From a bacterium (GTDB lineage Bacteria > Nitrospinota_A > UBA7883 > JACRGQ01), in contig JAKAGL010000089.1 of assembly GCA_021815535.1 (NCBI GenBank), positions 1 to 8,476 on the forward strand: a DNA stretch of 8,476 nucleotides, in the 5' to 3' direction. The position numbers and the translations under genes are program-made. The notes beneath the pieces are model-generated. The model was not told where the DNA came from. It was given only the letters and a program-made list of their open reading frames with translations, and ran no database searches. Every line of letters starts with the position of its first letter. Position 1 is the stretch's first letter. Positions 1 to 5,461 of this stretch are shown in pieces.

Positions 1-640
1 TGCCGGGGGAGACCACCGGCAGCTTATCGCCCGTGTGCATCAGGTCTTCTACGCGCACCAGCAGGCCGCGCCCCAGCGAGCCGCCGGGGTGGAAGTTGGC
101 GAAATCATTTTTATTGAACCCTTTTTTCTCCATCAGCACCAGCGCCAGCGCATCGCCGAGGGCCAGTACCGCGGTGGTGGAGGAGGTGGGCACAATGTCC
201 CACGGGCAGGCTTCCACCTTGACGCCCGCGTTTAGCCAGATGTCGGCGCCGCGGCCAAGCGTTGATTCCTTTTTTCCGCAGAGCGCGATCAGCTTCAGGC
301 CGAAGCGTTTAATGACCGGAATCAGCCGGACGATCTCTTCCGTTTCGCCTGAGTTCGATATCGCCAGCACCACGTCATCCCGCGCTATCATGCCGAGGTC
401 GCCGTGAATCGCCTCGGCGGGATGGACGAAGAACGCGGCCGTGCCGACGGAGGCCATGGTGGAGGCAATCTTCTGGCCGATGTGGCCGCTTTTTCCCATA
501 CCGGTGACCACCACCCGGCCGGGTGAGGCGAGGATCAGCTCCACCGCCGCAACGAAATTGGCGTCGATATTGGCGGCAATATCCGTCAGCGCGTCGCGCT
601 CGATCGATACGATGGCGCGGCCGCGTTCGATAATGTTCAT
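1..640 (-). CDS. kdsD: Arabinose-5-phosphate isomerase KdsD, partial (C-terminus beyond left edge)
   Basis: Interconverts D-ribulose 5-phosphate and D-arabinose 5-phosphate, the first committed step towards Kdo for the LPS inner core; cytoplasmic. The window holds 213 codons with no stop. The family is about 320-330 residues, so the missing part should be the rest of the paired CBS domains. Visible is a complete SIS (sugar isomerase) domain, roughly residues 30-175: GMGKSGH at 47-53, HPAEAIHGDLG at 73-83, SNSGE at 95-99, TSSTTA at 152-157 and FHPGGSLGR at 183-191. The residues matching the catalytic Lys59, Glu111, Glu152 and His193 of E. coli KdsD are all present as K50, E102, E143 and H184. 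The linker to the first CBS domain begins near VEDLMHTGD at 197-205. The ATG at 640 has no Shine-Dalgarno sequence and lies 9 nt after the stop of the PAP2 gene, so translation may be coupled. Identification is firm; whether it serves LPS or capsule Kdo (KdsD or KpsF type) cannot be told. Confidence 0.95.
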   Translation of the reverse strand, partial: MNIIERGRAIVSIERDALTDIAANIDANFVAAVELILASPGRVVVTGMGKSGHIGQKIASTMASVGTAAFFVHPAEAIHGDLGMIARDDVVLAISNSGETEEIVRLIPVIKRFGLKLIALCGKKESTLGRGADIWLNAGVKVEACPWDIVPTSSTTAVLALGDALALVLMEKKGFNKNDFANFHPGGSLGRGLLVRVEDLMHTGDKLPVVSPG

Positions 641-649
641 CGGCGGATT

Positions 650-1219
650 TTACTGTATAGGAAAGACTGCCGCAACGTTATTGCGCAGCGGCCGGTTTTT
701 TTCCGCCATGCCGGAAAGACGCATCACCCCATACGCAACAGCGGCTCCCACCAGCGCTCCGCCCGCCACATCGGACGGGTAATGCACTCCCAGATAAAGG
801 CGGGAGATGCAGACCAGAAGCGCGGCCGGGATGCCAAACCACCAGAAGCGCCGGTCATATAACCCCAGCATGGTGGCGATGGCGGCGGAATTGGCTGCGT
901 GCGAAGAGGGGAAGCTGCCGGAATTCGAACAGCCGGCCAGTAAATGAACATCGGGCAGGGAAAGACAGGGGCGCGGCGTGGCAAAAATCTTTTTCAAAAC
1001 GCCCGAGCAGATAAAATCGCTTGCCGTAACGGCCACAACAACAAGCAGGAAAAAGAAGATGCCCCTCTTTTTATCGCGGTAAATGAAGTAGCCGAAAATT
1101 CCCAGGAATATCGGTATCCAGTTAGGGTAGCGGCTCAGCAACGGCATGAAAATATTGAAGAAAGGGTTTTCCAGCCCGTGATTGACCGCGTAAAAGAGTG
1201 CCGTATCCATGACGGGCAT
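650..1219 (-). CDS. PAP2-family membrane phosphatase (lipid phosphatase or undecaprenyl-pyrophosphatase-like)
   Basis: Integral-membrane acid phosphatase of the PAP2 superfamily, 189 residues from the chosen start. All three signature motifs are intact: K-x6-RP (K76 to R83-P84), PSSH at 104-107 (variant of PSGH, with the catalytic His) and SR-x5-H-x3-D (S139, R140, H146, D150). Hydrophobic stretches near 33-46, 54-70, 108-120, 128-140 and 151-166 give a multi-pass topology with the active site on the outer side of the membrane, as is usual for the family. Members dephosphorylate undecaprenyl pyrophosphate, phosphatidylglycerophosphate or lipid A; motifs alone do not separate these. Being 9 nt upstream of kdsD makes an envelope-lipid or LPS role the best guess. 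The ATG at 1219 was chosen; an ATG at 1210 (starting MDTALFY) is equally possible, and a TTG at 1303 would overlap the divergent gene and is unlikely. No clear ribosome-binding site precedes any of them. Confidence 0.88.
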   Translation of the reverse strand: MPVMDTALFYAVNHGLENPFFNIFMPLLSRYPNWIPIFLGIFGYFIYRDKKRGIFFFLLVVVAVTASDFICSGVLKKIFATPRPCLSLPDVHLLAGCSNSGSFPSSHAANSAAIATMLGLYDRRFWWFGIPAALLVCISRLYLGVHYPSDVAGGALVGAAVAYGVMRLSGMAEKNRPLRNNVAAVFPIQ

Positions 1220-1253
1220 TGTGCCACTGTTGGGTGGTGCGTAGCAACCATTC

Positions 1254-1282
1254 TTGCCCCCGGTGGAGATATGGCTTAAACT
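1254..1282 (+). promoter_or_regulatory. Possible sigma-70-like promoter for the foldase/thiolation gene run
   Basis: TTGCCC at 1254-1259 (4 of 6 to TTGACA), a 17-nt spacer, then TAAACT at 1277-1282 (4 of 6 to TATAAT). Transcription would start near 1289, only about 3 nt before the ATG at 1292. This would give an almost leaderless mRNA and would fit the lack of a Shine-Dalgarno sequence there. The match is moderate and no other evidence supports it. Confidence 0.3.
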
Positions 1283-1287
1283 ATCTC
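1266..1287. promoter_or_regulatory. 6-bp dyad GAGATA-N10-TATCTC next to the start codon at 1292
   Basis: A perfect inverted repeat, GAGATA at 1266-1271 and TATCTC at 1282-1287, with a centre-to-centre distance of 16 bp. It covers the proposed -10 element and ends 4 nt before the ATG at 1292. The geometry suits either a dimeric repressor operator or a small hairpin. It lies in the 72-nt divergent gap, so it could influence both directions. A six-base dyad can arise by chance. Confidence 0.25.
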
Positions 1288-1291
1288 TCTT

Positions 1292-2248
1292 ATGCGTATC
1301 CAATTAAAAGTGCTGATTCCGCTTATTTTGCTGGCGATGGTCTCCTTGGCCGCCTGTAACAAGGATGAGGAGGAGAATGTTCCTGCCCGTGAAGTGGTGG
1401 CCGAAGTGAACGGCGCCAAAATCATGGGAGACCGTTTTCTTCTGGAATATGCCAGTTTCAAGAAGCGGGTGAAGATACCCGCGGGGAAGGATGAAGGGGT
1501 CGAAAAGGAATTGCGTAACGGCCTGATGGATAATCTGGTGCGGGACACATTGCTGACACAGGAGGCCGAGAAGGCGGGTATCAAGGTCACCCCCGAAATG
1601 GAAGAAGAGGAAGTGCAGTCGATGCTGAAGGGAAATTCCCCCGCCCGGCTGCAGGTGATCCTGCAGGAACAGGGGTTGACCTACGATGAGTGGAAGGCGA
1701 GCGTAAAACAGAACCTTCTCGTCGAACGCCTTTTGAGGCAGAAAGTCGCGCCGATGGTTCAACTGACCGACGCCGAGCTGAAGGATTATTATGATGCACA
1801 TACCGATGAATTCCGCCGGGATACACAGGCGCATGTATTTCATATTCTGTGCACCTCATATATCGATGCAGACCGGGCCCGGATGGATCTGGCCGCGGGG
1901 AAAAAGTTCGAGGATGTGGCCAAAAGCGTTAGCAAAAGTCCGGAGGCCGTCAACGGGGGCGATCTGGGATTTATCGGGAAGGGGCAGATGCCCAAAGAGC
2001 TGGATGAAGTGATCTTTCGGTTGAAGGTGAACGAGGTAAGCAAGGTAATCGAATCCCCTTACGGGTTTCATGTCCTGAAGGTCACGGAATTGTCCAAACC
2101 GCGGCTGTTGACGTTTGACGAGGTAAAGGATGGCATCCATAAACGTTTATTCCAGGAACGGCTGGAAAGGAAATTTGAAGAATGGTTTCAGGAAATAAAA
2201 AAAGCGGCGCACATAAAAATATATTCCGACCGTTTGGCCCGGCTTTAG
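1292..2248 (+). CDS. Parvulin-type peptidyl-prolyl isomerase lipoprotein (PrsA/SurA-like)
   Basis: Predicted lipid-anchored foldase of 318 residues that assists folding of exported proteins. The N-terminus has basic residues, a hydrophobic core and a lipobox ending LAAC, with Cys22 as the lipidated residue, followed by an acidic linker (NKDEEEN). A SurA_N-like helical chaperone region spans about 34-155. One parvulin (rotamase) domain spans about 179-268, with the family landmarks HVFHIL at 181-186, GGDLGF at 222-227 and PYGFH at 256-260. A basic/acidic helical tail follows to 318. A residue after the lipid Cys of Asn rather than Asp argues against simple inner-membrane retention by the E. 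coli +2 rule, but that rule may not hold in this lineage. The ATG at 1292 is the only start that keeps the signal peptide; no Shine-Dalgarno sequence is visible. The last 67 nt overlap the next gene in another frame. Exact orthology (PrsA, PpiD or SurA) is uncertain. Confidence 0.9.
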   Translation: MRIQLKVLIPLILLAMVSLAACNKDEEENVPAREVVAEVNGAKIMGDRFLLEYASFKKRVKIPAGKDEGVEKELRNGLMDNLVRDTLLTQEAEKAGIKVTPEMEEEEVQSMLKGNSPARLQVILQEQGLTYDEWKASVKQNLLVERLLRQKVAPMVQLTDAELKDYYDAHTDEFRRDTQAHVFHILCTSYIDADRARMDLAAGKKFEDVAKSVSKSPEAVNGGDLGFIGKGQMPKELDEVIFRLKVNEVSKVIESPYGFHVLKVTELSKPRLLTFDEVKDGIHKRLFQERLERKFEEWFQEIKKAAHIKIYSDRLARL

Positions 2249-3189
2249 CGCTGCTGGTTTTTCTGCTGGCCATGCCGGTGGCGGCGCGGGCCACGGAAGA
2301 GCTTATCGACAGCATAGCGGCCGAGGTGAACGGCGAGATCATCCTCCTGAGCGAGGTGAAGGAGCGCCAGTTCCAGATGCACGCCACGGGGGCCGATGAG
2401 GGATTGACGGGGGCGGCCCTTTCGCGCCGCGCGCTCGACAGCATTATCGAGGAAAAGCTGTTTATCCAGTTCGGCAAGGAGAAAGAAGAGTACAAGGTTT
2501 CTGAATTCGAGATTGACCAGGCCGTGAACGAGACGAAAAAGCGGGTGGAAACCCAAGGAGCGGATATTGATACGCTGCTCGCCCGGTCCGGGCTCGATAT
2601 GCCACGCTACCGCGTGATGCTTAAAGACCAGTTGCTCGCCCGCAAGGTGCTTGCCAATGAAGTGCGGAACCAGGTAAAAATCCCCGAAGAGGCCGCCCGA
2701 GAATATTACGAACAGCATCCAGAGGAATTCGCCGGCCGCCGGAGCGTCCGCGTTTCACACATCCTCAAATTCGTATCAAAAAAAGGAACCGAGGCCGATT
2801 GGCAAAAGGCGTATAACGAAATCTCCGACCTGCGGGACAAGATCGTAGCGGGGCTTGATTTTGCCCAGGCGGCAAAAGAGTTTTCTGACGACCCCTCGCG
2901 CGATAGCGGAGGCGATCTGGGAGATGTCGTTCAAGGGGAAATGGTGAAGGAATTTGAGGATGTCGCGTTTGCCCTGGAGCCGGGCGTGGTCAGCGCGCCG
3001 GTAAAATCGCCGTTCGGTTATCATCTCATCTTGGTGAAAGAAAAACTGCCCGCCGTAGCGGCCCCTTTTGAAAAGGTGCGGGGCGAGATTGAGAACAAGC
3101 TGTTTGGGGAAATGATGGTGGCCGTCCGCGAGGATTGGCTGCGCCGCGTGAAAAAAGACGCGTTTATAGATGTTAAAGTTAAGTTCTGA
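2182..3189 (+). CDS. surA: SurA-like periplasmic peptidyl-prolyl isomerase/chaperone
   Basis: Soluble periplasmic chaperone with parvulin activity, 335 residues, likely helping outer-membrane protein biogenesis. The N-terminus has a basic segment (about 6-17), a hydrophobic core (about 19-33) and a probable signal peptidase I site after ARA at 35-37. The SurA N-terminal domain covers about 40-165, starting with the typical IDSIAAEVNGEIILLSEV stretch at 42-59. A single parvulin domain spans about 187-287, with VRVSHIL at 189-195, GGDLGD at 243-248 and SPFGYHLI at 276-283. E. coli SurA has two parvulin domains; one-domain forms are common outside the gamma-proteobacteria. The ATG at 2182 lies inside the preceding gene, preceded by GAAG, and is the only in-frame start that keeps a full signal peptide. 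This gives a 67-nt overlap and suggests translational coupling. The family is certain; the gene symbol rests on domain order and similarity of the N domain. Confidence 0.88.
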   Translation: MVSGNKKSGAHKNIFRPFGPALALLVFLLAMPVAARATEELIDSIAAEVNGEIILLSEVKERQFQMHATGADEGLTGAALSRRALDSIIEEKLFIQFGKEKEEYKVSEFEIDQAVNETKKRVETQGADIDTLLARSGLDMPRYRVMLKDQLLARKVLANEVRNQVKIPEEAAREYYEQHPEEFAGRRSVRVSHILKFVSKKGTEADWQKAYNEISDLRDKIVAGLDFAQAAKEFSDDPSRDSGGDLGDVVQGEMVKEFEDVAFALEPGVVSAPVKSPFGYHLILVKEKLPAVAAPFEKVRGEIENKLFGEMMVAVREDWLRRVKKDAFIDVKVKF

Positions 3190-3215
3190 CACGCAATACA
3201 TTTGACAGGAGCATC

Positions 3216-4238
3216 ATGGACAGGAAAAACATAAAATGTCTCGGCCTCCTTTCCGGGGGGTTGGACAGTAATATCGCGGTCAGGCTGATGGTGAAGCTGG
3301 GCTATGACGTGACGGTACTCAATTTCATGAGCCCGTTCTGCAACTGCACCAAGAAACAGGCCGACAGCTGCAAAAGCACCGCTCACCGCATCGCCGAGGA
3401 GATGGGGCTGCCGATCAAAACACTGTTCATGGGGGAGGAGTACATCGAAATGCTTCGCGCCCCAAAACACGGCTTTGGCCAGGGGCTTAACCCGTGCGTC
3501 GACTGCCGCATTATGATGTTCTCGCAAACCAAAAAGGTTATGGAAGAAATGGGGGCCAAATTCATCTTCACCGGCGAGGTGCTGAGCCAGCGGCCGATGT
3601 CTCAAAAGCGGGACCGGCTCGCCATTATCGAGCGGGAAGCCGGCCTGAAGGGGCTTATCGTCCGGCCGCTTTCCGCCGCGCTTCTGGAGCCGACCATTCC
3701 CGAGAAAGAAGGATGGATCAACCGTGAGGAGATGCTCGCCATTTCGGGCCGGTCACGGAAACCCCAGGTGGAAGTCGGGCGCGAACTTGGCATCGATGAG
3801 GAGAACCTCTGCTCGTCCGGTGGCTGTCTGCTGACCGACCAGCAGTTCGCGGTGAAAATGCGCGACCTGCTGGGCCACACCTCGGATACGACCGTCAAGG
3901 AAACCCGACTGTTGCGGGTGGGTCGGCATTTCAGGGTTTCCGATACCGCCAAGGTGATCGTGGGGCGCAACAACGACGAAAACGAAAAACTCCTGAAAAT
4001 GATCCAGGAAAACGACACCGTTATTTGGGTGAAAGACCACAAGGGGCCGTGCGTGGTGATTCAGGGGGCGCATGAAAACGGCGTCACCGCCACCGCCTGC
4101 ATGATAGCAGCCCGTTACAGCGATGCCCCCGCCGGGGCCGAAGTCGAGGTGGAAGTCGGCACTGCCACCGGCGGTGGAAAAGAGGTCATGCGGGTATTCG
4201 CCATCAGCGATGAGCGGCTTGCCGCCATGCGGATGTGA
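3216..4238 (+). CDS. PP-loop ATP pyrophosphatase with C-terminal NFACT-R-like domain; probable tRNA thiolase (MnmA/ThiI-like)
   Basis: Probable cytoplasmic RNA sulfurtransferase of 340 residues. The N-terminal half is an adenine-nucleotide alpha-hydrolase fold with the PP-loop SGGLDS at 13-18. Such enzymes adenylate a uridine oxygen and replace it with sulfur. The stretch LNPCVDCRIMMF at 91-102 resembles the NPC..C region of MnmA, whose Cys takes part in sulfur transfer. Cysteines are unusually ordered: C42, C44 and C52, then C94 and C97, then C199 and C204 (CSSGGC). They could ligate an iron-sulfur cluster or carry persulfide. Residues about 225-335, with VGRNNDENEKLL at 249-260 and the following VIWVKDHKGPCVVI stretch (269-282), look like the NFACT-R (DUF814-type) RNA-binding domain, replacing the THUMP domain of ThiI or the beta-barrel of MnmA. 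AGGAG at 3207-3211 lies 4 nt before the ATG, fixing the start. The cysteine desulfurase follows at once and is the natural sulfur donor. The substrate base is not known from sequence; similar proteins are often auto-named ThiI or MnmA. Confidence 0.85.
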   Translation: MDRKNIKCLGLLSGGLDSNIAVRLMVKLGYDVTVLNFMSPFCNCTKKQADSCKSTAHRIAEEMGLPIKTLFMGEEYIEMLRAPKHGFGQGLNPCVDCRIMMFSQTKKVMEEMGAKFIFTGEVLSQRPMSQKRDRLAIIEREAGLKGLIVRPLSAALLEPTIPEKEGWINREEMLAISGRSRKPQVEVGRELGIDEENLCSSGGCLLTDQQFAVKMRDLLGHTSDTTVKETRLLRVGRHFRVSDTAKVIVGRNNDENEKLLKMIQENDTVIWVKDHKGPCVVIQGAHENGVTATACMIAARYSDAPAGAEVEVEVGTATGGGKEVMRVFAISDERLAAMRM

Positions 4239-4267
4239 TGCCGCATTTGGAGCGCAGGGAAAAGGGG

Positions 4268-5434
4268 ATGGACGGATATCCGCAGGAATTCCGGCGCGTA
4301 TATCTCGATAACAACGCGACCACGCAATTGCGTCCCGAGGTGGTGGAGGCGATGTTGCCCTACCTTCGCGAACACTATGGCAATCCCAGCAGCGGCCATT
4401 GGTTTGGCCGTTCCGTCCGCACCCGCATAGAGGAAGCGCGCGAAAAGGCCGCCGCCCTCATCGGCGCGAAGCCGGAGGAGGTTTATTTCTGTGGCGGCGG
4501 CAGCGAATCGGACAACACCGCGCTAAAAGGGGCCGCTTTCGCCAAACCGCGCGGCGCATCATGGCGCGTGGTGACCAGCGACATTGAGCACCCGGCGGTG
4601 CTTTCCACCGCCGGATACCTCGCCCAAAACGGGTATTGTCAAACGGTGGTGGGGGTGGACCGCTACGGCGTGGTTGATTCCGCCGAAATGGCCGCGGCAC
4701 TTGACAGCACCACCGCGGTCGTTTCGGTGATGCACGCCAACAACGAAACCGGCTCCATCCAGCCGGTGCGGCGGATCGCCGATGCGGTCCGCGCGCGCGG
4801 CGCGCTGATGCATTGCGACGCCGCTCAAAGCGCCGGGAAGATACCGATCGACGTGAACGAACTGGGCGTGGACATGCTTTCAATGTCCGCGCACAAGCTG
4901 TACGCCCCCAAGGGGATGGGGTTGCTCTACATCCGCAAAGGAGTGAAGATACATCCGCTAATCACCGGCGGCCACCACGAGCGCGGCATGCGCGCGGGAA
5001 CCGAGAACGTGGCGGGCATCGTGGGGTTGGGAACGGCGTGCGAACTGGCCCGGAAGGGCTTGGCTGAAGATGCTAAAAAGATCACCGCGCTGCGCAACCG
5101 CCTGCAGAAGGGCATCATGGAAAAAATTTCCTCCGTGCGGCTCAACGGCCATCCGGAGCAGCGGTTGCCGGGCACCCTCAATATCAGCATCGAGGGGGCG
5201 GAAGGGGAGACTCTTCTCATCCAGTGCGATACGCAGGGAATCGCCCTTTCCACCGGTTCGGCTTGCGCCTCCGGCTCGGCCGAGCCGTCGCACGTGCTGG
5301 TGGCGATGGGAATTCCGCGGAATGTTATCCAAGGGTCGCTTCGCATCAGCATCGGTATTTTCAATACCGGACAGGATGTCGATTACCTTCTGGAACGCCT
5401 GCCGAAAATCGCCGACGCCGCGCGCGCCTCTTGA
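4268..5434 (+). CDS. iscS: Cysteine desulfurase, group I (IscS/NifS family)
   Basis: PLP-dependent enzyme of 388 residues that converts L-cysteine to L-alanine and a protein-bound persulfide for Fe-S clusters or thiolated tRNA. Diagnostic residues are all present: VYLDNNATT at 11-19, GGGSESDN at 76-83, EHPA at 107-110 (His108 stacking on PLP), N159 in HANNETG, D184 and Q187 in HCDAAQSAG, and the Schiff-base Lys210 in SAHK. The loop STGSACASGSAEPSH at 328-342 carries the persulfide Cys333. The long flexible loop marks group I (IscS/NifS) rather than SufS. Start: the ATG at 4268 is preferred because AGGGA at 4256-4260 precedes it at good spacing and the N-terminus matches family length. GTG at 4235 or ATG at 4238, overlapping the previous stop codon, would add 10-11 residues. 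No iscU, iscA or iscR lies beside it. Its partner here is the PP-loop thiolase, so RNA thiolation is the likelier dedicated role, although a general housekeeping role is possible. IscS or NifS naming is arbitrary. Confidence 0.94.
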   Translation: MDGYPQEFRRVYLDNNATTQLRPEVVEAMLPYLREHYGNPSSGHWFGRSVRTRIEEAREKAAALIGAKPEEVYFCGGGSESDNTALKGAAFAKPRGASWRVVTSDIEHPAVLSTAGYLAQNGYCQTVVGVDRYGVVDSAEMAAALDSTTAVVSVMHANNETGSIQPVRRIADAVRARGALMHCDAAQSAGKIPIDVNELGVDMLSMSAHKLYAPKGMGLLYIRKGVKIHPLITGGHHERGMRAGTENVAGIVGLGTACELARKGLAEDAKKITALRNRLQKGIMEKISSVRLNGHPEQRLPGTLNISIEGAEGETLLIQCDTQGIALSTGSACASGSAEPSHVLVAMGIPRNVIQGSLRISIGIFNTGQDVDYLLERLPKIADAARAS

Positions 5435-5461
5435 CCGAAACCGGTTGAGCCTATTTTTTTT
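5430..5461 (+). terminator. Rho-independent terminator overlapping the desulfurase stop codon
   Basis: CTTGACCG at 5430-5437 pairs with CGGTTGAG at 5442-5449 over 8 bp (two G-U pairs in the RNA), with loop AAAC. After four bases there are eight T residues at 5454-5461. The TGA at 5432-5434 is inside the 5' arm. The T-run is also the reverse-strand lysine-rich end (KEKK) of the convergent HD-GYP protein, so one stretch serves both purposes. The stem is modest in strength, so termination may be partial. In the other direction no T-run follows the hairpin. Confidence 0.5.

Noticed and set aside
33..782. Plus-strand open frames opposite kdsD and the PAP2 gene
   Set aside because: They are antisense to strongly conserved coding sequence with intact catalytic motifs, have no recognisable domain, and arise from GC-rich codon bias.
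1220..1303. Extension of the PAP2 protein to a TTG start at 1303 (28 extra residues)
   Set aside because: It would overlap the divergent gene start at 1292, has no ribosome-binding site, and adds residues before the typical PAP2 N-terminus.
4235..4267. GTG at 4235 or ATG at 4238 as the desulfurase start
   Set aside because: Possible through stop-start overlap, but the added residues have no family counterpart and the ATG at 4268 has a better-placed AGGGA. Kept as an alternative only.
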